Below, piece after piece: positions 9,308 through 18,676 of a stretch of DNA of 64,000 nt. The number at the start of each line of letters is the position of its first letter. Within the stretch, counting starts at the first letter, position 1. The notes under the pieces are model-generated. The model saw nothing but the letters and a program-made list of their open reading frames with translations. It searched no databases and was not told the DNA's origin. Made by a program: the position numbers and the translations under genes. The stretch is from Acidobacteriota bacterium (GTDB lineage Bacteria > Acidobacteriota > Blastocatellia > Pyrinomonadales > Pyrinomonadaceae): positions 1 through 64,000 of the forward strand of contig RFGC01000019.1 of the NCBI GenBank assembly GCA_003697135.1, read 5' to 3'.

Positions 9308-9778
9308 ATGAAGATTTCGGCTCAAGAAGAATACGGTTTGCGTTGTCTTGCGCAGTTAGCGATGCTCAAAGAAGGCGAGAGTTTGACACTCCCGCAAATA
9401 GCTGAGCGTGAAGGCATATCAATAGCGAATGCAGGAAAACTCATGTGGCTTTTAAGCAAGGCAGGCTTTGTTCAAGCAACACGCGGGACGAAAGGCGGAT
9501 ATTCGCTTGCTCGTCCAGCTTCTCAAATTCGCCTAAGCGAAGTCATAAAGGTTCTTGAGCAAGACACAATAGAAGCTCACTGTGAACATTTCACAGGAGT
9601 TCTGGATATTTGCGTGCATAAAAAAGATTGTGGAATTCGTTCGATTATACTTGGATTACATGAAATCGTGCACAACGCACTTTCACAAATCACTCTGGCA
9701 GACATAATCGCATCAGAAAAAACCGTTGACAAAACATTTCATCAAATCCAAGGACTTAATCGAAGATTACAAGTTTAA
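9308..9778 (+). CDS. Rrf2-family Fe-S-sensing transcriptional regulator (IscR/SufR-like)
   Basis: A 156-residue winged-helix regulator beginning MKISAQEEYGLRCLAQLA, the usual Rrf2 start. The recognition helix region is IAEREGISIANAGKLMWLL and the wing is GTKGGYSLARP. Three cysteines, C92, C102 and C108, have the spacing of [2Fe-2S]-binding IscR-type proteins. As first gene of the suf operon, 12 nt before sufB, it very likely adjusts Fe-S assembly to the cell's Fe-S status by acting on its own promoter. Whether it represses or activates cannot be told from sequence. Confidence 0.9.
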   Translation: MKISAQEEYGLRCLAQLAMLKEGESLTLPQIAEREGISIANAGKLMWLLSKAGFVQATRGTKGGYSLARPASQIRLSEVIKVLEQDTIEAHCEHFTGVLDICVHKKDCGIRSIILGLHEIVHNALSQITLADIIASEKTVDKTFHQIQGLNRRLQV

Positions 9779-9790
9779 CCAGAAGGTTTT

Positions 9791-11227
9791 ATGGCAAAGG
9801 GAATCGAGATTTTAACAAAAAGAGAATACAAATACGGCTTCGTTACGCCGATTGAGACTGAAACAATACCGAAAGGCTTAAACGAAGACACGATAAGGCT
9901 CATCAGCAAGAAAAAAGACGAGCCAGAATGGATGCTAGAATTTCGTCTGAAAGCCTATCGGCATTGGCTCAAAATGAAAGAGCCAAAATGGGGTAATTTC
10001 AAGTATCCGAAAATAGATTTTCAGGACATAACCTATTATGCCGCGCCTAAATCGAAACCTAAATACAACAGTCTTGAAGAAGTTGATCCTGAGATTTTAC
10101 GGACTTTCGAGAAACTCGGCATTCCGCTTTCCGAGCAAAAAATGCTTGCAAATGTTGCGGTTGATGCCGTTTTCGATTCCGTCTCGGTAGCTACGACTTT
10201 CAAGGAGAAGTTGAAAAAGATAGGCGTGATTTTCATGCCCATTTCAGAGGCAATTCGAGAATACCCTGAGCTTGTCAGACAATATCTTGGCTCTGTTGTC
10301 CCAATAAACGATAATTTCTACGCCGCATTGAATTCCGCCGTTTTCTCTGACGGTTCATTTGTTTACGTTCCCAAAGGTGTTCGCTGTCCGATGGAACTTT
10401 CGACTTATTTTCGCATCAACACGCAAGAATCAGGACAATTCGAGCGAACTCTAATCATCGCAGAAGAAGGCTCATATGTAGCTTATAACGAAGGATGCAC
10501 CGCACCGCAGTTTGACACAAACCAACTACATGCCGCAGTTGTGGAACTGATTGCCTTAGACAATGCTGAAATCAAGTATTCAACGGTTCAGAATTGGTAT
10601 GCTGGTGATGAAAACGGTGTTGGTGGAATCTACAATTTCGTTACCAAACGAGGTGCTTGCCGCGGTAAAAACTCCAAGATTTCATGGACTCAAGTCGAAA
10701 CTGGAAGCGCAATTACATGGAAATATCCTTCAGTTATCTTACAAGGCGAAGGCTCGATTGGCGAATTCTATTCAGTTGCGCTTACGAATCACGCGCAGAT
10801 CGCCGACACGGGAACGAAAATGATTCATATTGGTAAAAACACCAAATCAACAATTGTCTCAAAAGGAATATCGGCAGGCCGAGCCAATAACACCTATCGC
10901 GGACTGGTGAAAGTTTTGCCAAAAGCTGAAAACGCAAGAAACTATACGCAATGCGATTCGCTACTCATAGGCGATAAATGCAAGGCAAACACTTTCCCAT
11001 ACATTGAAGTAATGAACAACACGGCGAAAGTGGAACATGAAGCTACAACTTCACGCATCAGTGAAGAACAACTCTTTTACTTGCAACAACGCGGAATTTC
11101 TCAAGAAGATGCAGTATCGCTCATAATAAACGGCTTCTGCAAAGAAGTTTTCCGAGAACTTCCAATGGAATACGCCGTAGAAGCCCAAAAACTGCTAGGT
11201 CTTAAACTGGAAGGAACTGTTGGGTAA
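9791..11227 (+). CDS. sufB: Fe-S cluster assembly scaffold SufB
   Basis: A 478-residue subunit of the SufBCD scaffold on which new Fe-S clusters form. Its typical regions are visible: [67 protein letters not shown] and the C-terminal [17 protein letters not shown]. Length is normal. AGAAGG precedes the ATG. Second gene of the operon. It pairs with SufD and is driven by the ATPase SufC. Confidence 0.97.
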   Translation: MAKGIEILTKREYKYGFVTPIETETIPKGLNEDTIRLISKKKDEPEWMLEFRLKAYRHWLKMKEPKWGNFKYPKIDFQDITYYAAPKSKPKYNSLEEVDPEILRTFEKLGIPLSEQKMLANVAVDAVFDSVSVATTFKEKLKKIGVIFMPISEAIREYPELVRQYLGSVVPINDNFYAALNSAVFSDGSFVYVPKGVRCPMELSTYFRINTQESGQFERTLIIAEEGSYVAYNEGCTAPQFDTNQLHAAVVELIALDNAEIKYSTVQNWYAGDENGVGGIYNFVTKRGACRGKNSKISWTQVETGSAITWKYPSVILQGEGSIGEFYSVALTNHAQIADTGTKMIHIGKNTKSTIVSKGISAGRANNTYRGLVKVLPKAENARNYTQCDSLLIGDKCKANTFPYIEVMNNTAKVEHEATTSRISEEQLFYLQQRGISQEDAVSLIINGFCKEVFRELPMEYAVEAQKLLGLKLEGTVG

Positions 11228-11248
11228 TTCTTAGGAGAGGAAAAAATT

Positions 11249-12007
11249 ATGTTGTTAGAAATTAGAAACTTACATGCAGGAATTGATGGACGCGAAATAA
11301 TCAAAGGACTCAACTTAAGTGTTGAGAAAGGACAAATACACGCCATCATGGGACCGAACGGTTCGGGAAAATCAACACTGGCTAAGGTTCTTGCAGGCCA
11401 TCCAAACTACGAAGTCACAGAAGGCGAGATACTTTATGAAGGCAAGAACCTTTTAGAAATGGAACCCGACGAAAGAGCGCGAGAAGGAATCTTCATGGCG
11501 TTCCAGTATCCGGTCGAGATTCCCGGCGTCTCAAACTCGCAATTCTTGCGATTGGCTTACAACGAAAAAATGAAGCATTTGGGACGCGAAGAACTCGATC
11601 CAATCGAATTCAACGAACTTCTAAAGGAAAAAGCAAAACTAGTGCAGATGACTTCAGACTTTTTGAAACGCTCCGTAAACGAAGGATTTTCAGGCGGTGA
11701 GAAAAAGCGAAATGAGATATTGCAAATGGCAATTCTTGAGCCTAAACTGGCTATTCTTGACGAAACCGATTCAGGACTCGATATTGACGCTTTGCGGATC
11801 GTCGCCGAAGGTGTCAACAAACTGAGGAATTCGGAAAACGCAATCATTTTGATAACCCACTATCAACGACTGCTCAATTACATTCAGCCTGATTTCGTTC
11901 ATATCCTAGCCGATGGGAAAATCATCAAATCAGGCACAAAAGAATTGGCTATAGAACTTGAAGAGAAAGGCTACGACTGGATCAAAGCAAACTCTGCACA
12001 CTGTTGA
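11249..12007 (+). CDS. sufC: Fe-S assembly ATPase SufC
   Basis: A 252-residue ABC-type ATPase that energises the SufB-SufD scaffold. Walker A is GPNGSGKST (35-43), the signature is [11 protein letters not shown] and Walker B is [12 protein letters not shown], the D-loop variant typical of SufC. A strong Shine-Dalgarno (AGGAGAGG) sits before the ATG, 21 nt after sufB. Confidence 0.97.
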   Translation: MLLEIRNLHAGIDGREIIKGLNLSVEKGQIHAIMGPNGSGKSTLAKVLAGHPNYEVTEGEILYEGKNLLEMEPDERAREGIFMAFQYPVEIPGVSNSQFLRLAYNEKMKHLGREELDPIEFNELLKEKAKLVQMTSDFLKRSVNEGFSGGEKKRNEILQMAILEPKLAILDETDSGLDIDALRIVAEGVNKLRNSENAIILITHYQRLLNYIQPDFVHILADGKIIKSGTKELAIELEEKGYDWIKANSAHC

Positions 12008-12021
12008 GGTTTACTACGAAT

Positions 12022-13329
12022 ATGCAAGTAAAAAGAGAAACTGTTTACAACGAAATTTTCCGAATAAGCGCATCTCAAACAAACCAACCCGAATGGCTCA
12101 AGGAACTACGCACAGAAGCGCTATCGTTCTTCAGCGAAGTAGGCTTCCCAAGCGTTGAAGACGAAGAATGGAAATACACCAACGTTGCTCCAATAGCCAG
12201 AGAAACGTTTCAATACGATTTCAAAGTAGAAAGCAAGATTTCTGAAGAAACAATTTCAAAGTTTGTCCTTGAAGAAGCGAAAAAAAGCTTCTTGGTGTTT
12301 TTAAACGGCAGATTCCGCCCAGAGTTTTCAAATGCTCAGAGCTTGGCAGATGTTAAAATAGCCTCTTTTACTCAAGCTTTTAACGATCCCGATTTGCAGA
12401 AAACACTTCAACAAAAACTAGGTTCTCTGGTTGACTACAGGAAAAACGGTTTTACGGCTTTGAATACTGCATTTATTGAAGAAGGTCTCTTTTTGTTCAT
12501 TCCAAGAGACAAAATCATCGAAAGCCCGATACAGCTTGTTTTTCTGACTGAGAATGAGAAGATAGCTTTTCCGCGCTGTTTGATCGTGATGGAAGAAGGT
12601 TCGGAAGCTACTTTGATAGAAAGTTACAATCGAAACCAAGAAGGTAAATACTTCACAAATGCTGTTATTGAAATTTCTATTGCAAACGAAGCAAAGCTAA
12701 AGCATTATCGTGTTCAAAGAGAATCTCATAATTCGTTTCATGTAACGACAACATGCGCTGAAGTTCAGTGCGGGAGCGTTTACGACTCAACAAACATAAC
12801 GCTTGGGGCGAAACTTTCTCGCCACGACGTCATAGCAATTTTCAAAGCCGAAGGCGGACAAGCATTTGTTGACGGTCTTTATTTGGTTTCAGGAGAACAG
12901 CACTCTGACACTCACTCTGTAATTGACCACGTCTTCCCGAATTGTCTTTCGAGGCAAAATTACAAGGGAATTGTTGACGGGAAAGCCAGAGCTGTTTTCA
13001 ACGGCAAGATTTTTGTTCGTGAAAATGCACACGGAACAGATGCTCAGCAGTCGAATAAAAATTTGCTTTTGTCCAACGAGGCGCGAGTTGATACAAAACC
13101 ACAGCTTGAAATTTTTAATGATGATGTCCGATGTTCACATGGTGCAACGGTTGGACAGCTTGAAGAGGAAGAAATTTTCTATCTGATGAGCAGAGGTTTG
13201 CACCACTCGTTGGCTGAAAATCTTCTAACATACGGCTTTGCAGAAGAAATCGTGAACAAAATCGAGGTTGATTCTCTAAAGTCGCAACTTGATGAAGCTT
13301 TGCTAAATCGTCTGAAAGCAAAACTATGA
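12022..13329 (+). CDS. sufD: Fe-S assembly scaffold protein SufD
   Basis: About 435 residues, a SufB paralogue with the shared beta-helix core (NCLSRQNYKGIVDGKARAVF, then HGTDAQQSNKNLLLS, then CSHGATVGQLEEEEIFYLMSRG). The ATG at 12022 is preferred, with GAGG at about 12006-12009; an in-frame TTG at 12004 overlapping the sufC stop is an alternative. It ends 4 nt inside sufS (ATGA), so translation is probably coupled. Confidence 0.95.
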   Translation: MQVKRETVYNEIFRISASQTNQPEWLKELRTEALSFFSEVGFPSVEDEEWKYTNVAPIARETFQYDFKVESKISEETISKFVLEEAKKSFLVFLNGRFRPEFSNAQSLADVKIASFTQAFNDPDLQKTLQQKLGSLVDYRKNGFTALNTAFIEEGLFLFIPRDKIIESPIQLVFLTENEKIAFPRCLIVMEEGSEATLIESYNRNQEGKYFTNAVIEISIANEAKLKHYRVQRESHNSFHVTTTCAEVQCGSVYDSTNITLGAKLSRHDVIAIFKAEGGQAFVDGLYLVSGEQHSDTHSVIDHVFPNCLSRQNYKGIVDGKARAVFNGKIFVRENAHGTDAQQSNKNLLLSNEARVDTKPQLEIFNDDVRCSHGATVGQLEEEEIFYLMSRGLHHSLAENLLTYGFAEEIVNKIEVDSLKSQLDEALLNRLKAKL

Positions 13330-14591
13330 GACAGGATTTGGGTCTTAAACTCTTAGATTCATCGCCAAAAAAGCCCTTTGATGTCGAAAGAATCAGGGCT
13401 GATTTTCCTGTTTTGTCTCAAAACATGAACGGGAAACCTTTGGCTTATTTGGATAACGCCGCTTCGGCTCAAGTCCCTAAAGTTGTTATCGAGAGAATTC
13501 ATGAGTATTTGACAAAAGAACACGCAAACATTCACCGCGGCGTTTATTACCTTTCGCAAAAAGCAACTACAGCTTACGAATCGGCAAGAGAAAAGATCAA
13601 GCGATTTATAAATGCACGTGAAGCTGAAGAGTGCATATTCGTTCGTGGATGCACTGAAGCGATCAATCTAGTTGCATATTCTTTCGGGCGAAGATTCATC
13701 GAAAATGGCGATGAAATCGTCTTAAGCCAGATGGAGCACCACGCAAACATAATTCCGTGGCAAACAATAGCCGAAGAAAAAGGCGCACGCCTTCGCATCA
13801 TACCGATAAACGAACGTGGCGAACTTGTTTTGGAAGAATTCGAGAATCTTCTAAATGAACGAACAAAAATCGTCGCAATAACTCACGTCTCAAACTCATT
13901 AGGAACAGTAAATCCGATTAAGCAAATAATCTCGATTGCTCACAAATTCGGCATTCCGGTTTGTGTTGATGGTGCGCAAGCAATTCCGCATTTTCGGGTT
14001 GACGTTCAGGAAATTGATGCAGATTTTTATGCCTTTTCAGGTCATAAAATGTTCGGGCCTACAGGCATCGGCGTTCTCTATGGTAAGCGCAAGTGGCTCG
14101 AAGAAATGCCGCCTTATCAAACCGGTGGCGGCATGATTCGTCGCGTGACGTTTGAGAAAACAACTTTCGCTCCAATTCCAGAAAAATTTGAGGCTGGAAC
14201 GCCCGCAATCATGGGAGCTATAGGACTCGGCGCAGCAGTTGATTATCTAAACTCTATTGACTTTGAAGCGGCATCCGAATATGAGAAAGAACTGCTTGAA
14301 TACGCAACCGAACAAATCTCGAATATCGAAGGCGTCCGCATCATCGGAACGGCTAAAGAAAAGGCTTCCGTGCTGTCTTTCGTCATTGAAAACATTCATC
14401 CACACGATATTGGCACGATACTAGATCAACAGGGCATAGCAATTCGCGCAGGTCATCACTGCGCTCAACCCGTTATGGACTTCTTCAAAATACCGGCAAC
14501 TGCAAGAGCTTCTTTTGCGTTTTACAACACAAAACAAGAAGTTGATAGACTAATAGAAGCAATCAAAAAAACTGTTGAGATTTTCTCGTAA
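13326..14591 (+). CDS. sufS: Cysteine desulfurase SufS
   Basis: A 421-residue class V PLP enzyme that removes sulfur from cysteine and passes it to SufU for cluster building. The PLP lysine is K241 in FYAFSGHKMFGPTG. The catalytic cysteine is C379 in RAGHHCAQPVM. The motif IHRGVYYLSQKAT is typical of group II desulfurases. It overlaps sufD by 4 nt and is followed after 3 nt by its partner sufU. Confidence 0.97.
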   Translation: MRQDLGLKLLDSSPKKPFDVERIRADFPVLSQNMNGKPLAYLDNAASAQVPKVVIERIHEYLTKEHANIHRGVYYLSQKATTAYESAREKIKRFINAREAEECIFVRGCTEAINLVAYSFGRRFIENGDEIVLSQMEHHANIIPWQTIAEEKGARLRIIPINERGELVLEEFENLLNERTKIVAITHVSNSLGTVNPIKQIISIAHKFGIPVCVDGAQAIPHFRVDVQEIDADFYAFSGHKMFGPTGIGVLYGKRKWLEEMPPYQTGGGMIRRVTFEKTTFAPIPEKFEAGTPAIMGAIGLGAAVDYLNSIDFEAASEYEKELLEYATEQISNIEGVRIIGTAKEKASVLSFVIENIHPHDIGTILDQQGIAIRAGHHCAQPVMDFFKIPATARASFAFYNTKQEVDRLIEAIKKTVEIFS

Positions 14592-14594
14592 ACT

Positions 14595-15044
14595 ATGTCG
14601 GAACTCAATGAACTTTATCAAGAAGTCATTTTGGAACACAACAAAAACCCAAGAAACTTCGGCGAAATAAAAGATGCAAACCGAACCGCAGAAGGAAATA
14701 ATCCTTTGTGCGGAGATCAGTTGAAACTCTATCTTCGCATCGAAGACAATATCATCAAAGATATTTCCTTCGTCGGGCAGGGATGCGCAATCTCGAAAGC
14801 TTCTGCCTCAATGATGACTCAAGCGGTCAAAAACAAAACATGCGAAGAAGCTGAAAAGCTTTTCAGCGAGTTTCACAAGATGGTAACCGGAAAGCTCGAT
14901 CCTGAAACAGAAGAAAACAGTTTAGGAAAGCTCAAAGTATTTGCAGGCGTTTTAGAGTTTCCTGCGCGTGTCAAATGCGCAAGCTTGAGTTGGCATACTT
15001 TGCATGCCGCTTTGAATAACGAAAAAATGGCTTCAACCGAATAA
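14595..15044 (+). CDS. sufU: Zinc-dependent sulfur-transfer protein SufU
   Basis: A 149-residue acceptor of the SufS persulfide. The ligands C39 and D41 (NPLCGD), C64 (GQGCAIS) and C128 (RVKCASL) are all present. The stretch of about 20 residues before the last cysteine (from KMVTGK on) is the insertion that separates SufU from the scaffold IscU. It ends the operon, giving the Gram-positive-like order sufBCDSU. Confidence 0.95.
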   Translation: MSELNELYQEVILEHNKNPRNFGEIKDANRTAEGNNPLCGDQLKLYLRIEDNIIKDISFVGQGCAISKASASMMTQAVKNKTCEEAEKLFSEFHKMVTGKLDPETEENSLGKLKVFAGVLEFPARVKCASLSWHTLHAALNNEKMASTE

Positions 15045-15046
15045 AA

Positions 15047-15134
15047 AAGCGGCGAAAAGAATTGCAATAACCGCTGACCGCAAAGTAACAAAATCTTTTT
15101 CTTTCAGCTCTTTACCTTTGCCTTTTCGCCGCTT
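15047..15134. repeat. Long-spaced 13-bp inverted repeat between convergent sufU and thiolase genes
   Basis: AAGCGGCGAAAAG (15047-15059) is repeated as its exact complement at 15122-15134, with 62 nt between. It fills the gap between two convergent genes. It could close a large hairpin ending both transcripts. There is no clear U tract, so a classic terminator is uncertain. Confidence 0.6.
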
Positions 15135-15145
15135 CCTTCTTGTCT

Positions 15146-16324
15146 TTAGATTTTTTCAAAGATTCCAGCAGCGCCCATTCCGCCACCGACGCACATCGTC
15201 ACCATGCCGTAGCGGACATTTCGGCGATGCATTTCTCTTAAAAGAGTTGCCGTCAGCTTCGCTCCTGTGCATCCGAGCGGATGCCCAAGCGCAATGGCTC
15301 CGCCGTTCACGTTGATTATTTCAGGATTCAACTCAAGCAGCTTGATAACCGCCAGGCTTTGCACTGCAAAAGCTTCGTTCAGTTCAATCAAACCAATATC
15401 TTCAAGTTTCAGCCCGGCAAGTTTCAAAGCTTTTGGGATAGCATAAACAGGGCCAACGCCCATTTCTTCTGGCAAGCATCCGGCGGTTGCGTAAGAAACA
15501 AATCTTGCCAAAGGCTTCAGACCGAGCTTTTCAGCCTTTTCTGCCGACATCACAACGCAAGCTGCTGCACCGTCGGACATCTGAGAAGAATTTCCCGCCG
15601 TCACAACACCGTTTGCGTGGAAAACCGGCTTCAACTTTGAAAGGCTTTCCATCGAAGTATCGTAACGGACGCCTTCATCTGTATCGAAAACTACCTCTTT
15701 GCGAAGCACTCTTCCCTTTTCATCAACTTCATCAACTCGAACATTCATCGGGACGATCTCGTCTTTGAATTTGCCTTCTTGAATTGCCAAAGCCGCTTTT
15801 TGATGAGACTTTAGCGAAAACTCGTCGGCTTCTTCACGCGAAATGTTGTATTTGCGAGCCAGATTTTCCGCCGTAAGGCCCATGTTCAAGTAATAGTCTG
15901 GATAAGTTTCGACCAATTTGGGATTTGGACGAAAAGTGTATCCGCCCATTGGGATCATTGACATTGTTTCAAGACCACCGGCAACGATTACTTCAGCCGC
16001 ACCTGTGCGGATTCTATCGGCCGCAATTGCTATCGTCTGAAGTCCCGATGAACAATAGCGGTTCACTGTCATTGCCGATGTCTCAACAGGTAGCCCGGCG
16101 AGAATTGCCGCTGTTCGAGCGACATTCATACCTTGATGCGCTTCTGGAAAAGCACATCCCATTATTACATCGTCAATTTCATTCAAGTCTAATCCGGGAA
16201 CGCGCTGCACAGCTTCTTTGATAGCCGTCGCGCCTAGATCATCAGGACGTGTATTCCTCAAAGTTCCTTTCGGTGCTTTGCCTACAGCCGTGCGAACAGC
16301 CGAAACTATAACTGCTTCTCTCAT
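15146..16324 (-). CDS. Acetyl-CoA acyltransferase (thiolase)
   Basis: A 392-residue thiolase that cleaves 3-ketoacyl-CoA with CoA or joins two acetyl-CoA. The nucleophile is C91 in [12 protein letters not shown]. Also seen are [13 protein letters not shown], the His motif [16 protein letters not shown] and the C-terminal base in [15 protein letters not shown]. The start at 16324 follows AAGGAGA (16331-16337); the frame extends 7 codons further upstream without support. No other beta-oxidation gene is adjacent, so a degradative (FadA) or biosynthetic (AtoB) role cannot be settled. Confidence 0.93.
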   Translation of the reverse strand: MREAVIVSAVRTAVGKAPKGTLRNTRPDDLGATAIKEAVQRVPGLDLNEIDDVIMGCAFPEAHQGMNVARTAAILAGLPVETSAMTVNRYCSSGLQTIAIAADRIRTGAAEVIVAGGLETMSMIPMGGYTFRPNPKLVETYPDYYLNMGLTAENLARKYNISREEADEFSLKSHQKAALAIQEGKFKDEIVPMNVRVDEVDEKGRVLRKEVVFDTDEGVRYDTSMESLSKLKPVFHANGVVTAGNSSQMSDGAAACVVMSAEKAEKLGLKPLARFVSYATAGCLPEEMGVGPVYAIPKALKLAGLKLEDIGLIELNEAFAVQSLAVIKLLELNPEIINVNGGAIALGHPLGCTGAKLTATLLREMHRRNVRYGMVTMCVGGGMGAAGIFEKI

Positions 16325-16355
16325 AGCCTTTCTCCTTAGGTTCAATAAAAAACAA

Positions 16356-16415
16356 AACGAGTCAAGAACTTGCTCGTTGACTTTAGTCTAACATAATCAG
16401 CAAAAATGTCTAACA
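16356..16415 (-). promoter_or_regulatory. Thiolase promoter with direct repeat and inverted repeat
   Basis: On the minus strand, -35 TAGACA (16407-16412) and -10 TAGACT (16385-16390) are 16 bp apart. Both lie in an exact 8-bp direct repeat, GTCTAACA on the plus strand at 16386-16393 and 16408-16415, start to start 22 bp. Just downstream, AACGAG and CTCGTT (16356-16361, 16373-16378) form an inverted repeat with CAAG/CTTG inside. Both are candidate operators, perhaps for a fatty-acid-responsive regulator. Confidence 0.45.
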
Positions 16416-16601
16416 AGCTGAGCCAATTTCCACAAACTTAAGAATTCATTTATATTTTGACCACACTGCCAAGCAAAACCAAATGTTGTAACCTACATCA
16501 AAACTGTGTAACATTAGGTAGGGATTCTAACTTCTGGGGCAGGTGACTTAAGGTGGAAGGAGCTTTGAGAAGCTTGAAAACTTCAATTCAGGAGGGGGAC
16601 T

Positions 16602-17137
16602 ATGAAAACACTTACAGCGGTTCTTTGTGCATATCTAGGCTCGACTCTTATTGAGCCTACAGCGGTAATTGAAACATCAAATATAATCGAAAATCAGTCA
16701 TCGCTTTTACAAACAAACGAAAGGAGCGAAAGTGCTTACAAGACAAACAGCTAGCACTTCTTTTAGAAGGTGTCTGGCAAAAAGAAGCAGAAAAAACTGA
16801 GGGCTGCGGAGACAAAATAAAAATATCTCTCAACTCGGAAATAACTAACTTCTGCATTCAAATCAACGAGATATATGTCACGGTGAAATACGAGCTAAAC
16901 GAAAAGAAAAAAGAGCTTTACGCGCTTTTCGTTGCTACTAATGCTTTAGGGAAAGAAGGAGCAAAAGTGCCGTGGCAAGACTACGATCGCAAAAAGCCGA
17001 TAGCTACAATTGACATCTCAAACGCATCGCAAGGGAAAATCTACATCAAATGGAATGGCTTTTACCACAAAAAGGAAAAAAGTTACCATAAACACGGTCA
17101 GGAATATGAAGGAGCTTACCGCAAGATTGTAGAATGA
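16602..17137 (+). pseudogene. Putative secreted protein split by a frameshift
   Basis: A very good Shine-Dalgarno (GGAGGGGG, 16591-16598) leads into MKTLTAVLCAYLGSTLIEP, a signal-peptide-like start, but this frame stops at 16752-16754. Another frame is open from 16673 to 17137 and contains coding-like sequence well before its first usable start (a GTG at 16883): LEGVWQKEAEKTEGCGDKI, then ELYALFVATNALGKEG, PWQDYDRKKPIATIDIS and IYIKWNGFYHKK. There is no ATG, GTG or TTG in that frame between 16673 and 16883. The simplest reading is one secreted protein of about 178 residues broken by a -1 shift between about 16675 and 16750. No slippery heptamer is evident. Family not recognised. Confidence 0.6.
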
Positions 17138-17190
17138 GGAACAACCCAGAAACAAATTTTTCAAAAAGAGAGTGGTAAGCGTAAAACCTA

Positions 17191-17226
17191 AGATTTCTAC
17201 AGTGCCAAAACTTTCCCTAGAAATCT
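17191..17226 (+). terminator. Weak hairpin after the frameshifted gene
   Basis: AGATTTCTA (17191-17199) and its complement TAGAAATCT (17218-17226) are separated by 18 nt and followed by GTAATATTTTAGCTTT. The stem is AT-rich and the loop long, so the terminator role is uncertain. The rest of 17138-17354 holds nothing I can name. Confidence 0.35.
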
Positions 17227-17354
17227 GTAATATTTTAGCTTTACTCTTCTGCTTCTCAAATTTGCATCCGAAGATTACTGTCAGAACATGGGAAGATTAT
17301 TTTCGGCTAATAAAATAGCTATCCTAATGTAAACAAAATTCCAAAAAGCTCCAA

Positions 17355-18650
17355 TTAGATTTTTGCCCTAATGAGTTTCTTAAGCAACCAATAATCAGGC
17401 TCAATCTCAAAGGCTTGTTTGTTTCTGAACGAAAATTTTGTCATAAAATCAGCGTTGTCGTCGTAATCTCCCAAAATATGTCTCACTGAGTCGAATTTTA
17501 TTGGGTGAGCAGTTTCGAGAAAAAATCCTTTAGCACCTGGGTTTTTGAAAATATACTGCTCCAAAGCACGAAAACCGACTGCTCCGTGCGGGTCTAAAAC
17601 ATAGTTGAATTCACGAAATACTTTCTTCATAGTTTCAACTGTTTCTTCGTCTGAAATACTCACAGCTTCTAGCTTTTCTCTCAGTAAGTCCAGATCGTGA
17701 TTAAAAAGCTCCAGAATACGGGCAAAGTTTGATGGGCGTGCGATGTCCATAGCATTCGATAGAGTCTTTACGGCGGGCTTATCAATCATCTGCCCTGTCT
17801 GTAAAAAAATTGGGATTACATCATTTGCATTACAAGCGGCGATGAATTTTTTACACGGAAGTCCTGAAAAATGAGCAAAAAGTCCGGCACAGAGATTCCC
17901 GAAATTTCCGCTCGGAACGCAGATCGTCGGCAATGTGGAATCTTCCCATTGCTGATATGCGAAAAAGTAATAAAACTGCTGAGGTAGAAGACGCGCTATG
18001 TTTATTGAATTAGCAGAAGTTAAGTAAAAATCTCGCCTTAACTCCTCATCACCGAGAGCCGTTTTCACTAATCTTTGACATTCGTCAAAATCGCCACAAA
18101 CTTTTACAGCATTTATGTTCCCGCCTAGACCTGCGATTTGCATTTCCTGAACCTGCGAAACTTTCCCTTTCGGATAAAGCACGAAAACCTCGATTCCATC
18201 AAGCCCATAAAACCCGTTTGCTACAGCACCACCCGTGTCTCCTGAAGTTGCGACTATTACGACTATTCTCTTACCGATCTCTTCAGCGAAATGCTGTAAG
18301 CACCGGCTCATAAACCTTGCACCTACATCTTTGAAAGCCAATGTTGGACCATGGAAAAGCTCCAAAGCCCAAATCTTGTCCGAGAGCCTAACAAGCGGAA
18401 ACTCAAAGCTGACAGATTCAGCACAAATGCGCGCAAGATTCCATTCATCAATGTCTTCGCCTACGTATGGCTTGATTATCTGAAACGCTATTTCTTCTTT
18501 CGATTTTGCCGTAAAATCACGCCAGAAATTTTCATCGAGTTTTGGAATTATTTCGGGAAAATACAAACCACCATCAGAAGGTTGACCTTGAAGAACCGCC
18601 TCTTTGAAACCAACGCACGGAGATTTTCGATTTGTGCTAAAGTATTTCAT
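17355..18650 (-). CDS. thrC: Threonine synthase
   Basis: A 431-residue PLP enzyme converting O-phosphohomoserine to threonine. The PLP lysine is K107 in LELFHGPTLAFKDVGARF. The beginning MKYFSTNRKSPCVGFKEAVL and the length place it in the long form found in enterobacteria and yeast rather than the short plant/Bacillus form. It is divergent from thrB with only 26 nt between the start codons. Confidence 0.96.
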   Translation of the reverse strand: MKYFSTNRKSPCVGFKEAVLQGQPSDGGLYFPEIIPKLDENFWRDFTAKSKEEIAFQIIKPYVGEDIDEWNLARICAESVSFEFPLVRLSDKIWALELFHGPTLAFKDVGARFMSRCLQHFAEEIGKRIVVIVATSGDTGGAVANGFYGLDGIEVFVLYPKGKVSQVQEMQIAGLGGNINAVKVCGDFDECQRLVKTALGDEELRRDFYLTSANSINIARLLPQQFYYFFAYQQWEDSTLPTICVPSGNFGNLCAGLFAHFSGLPCKKFIAACNANDVIPIFLQTGQMIDKPAVKTLSNAMDIARPSNFARILELFNHDLDLLREKLEAVSISDEETVETMKKVFREFNYVLDPHGAVGFRALEQYIFKNPGAKGFFLETAHPIKFDSVRHILGDYDDNADFMTKFSFRNKQAFEIEPDYWLLKKLIRAKI

Positions 18651-18676
18651 AAAGTTCTTATTTTTGGATTTTGCAG

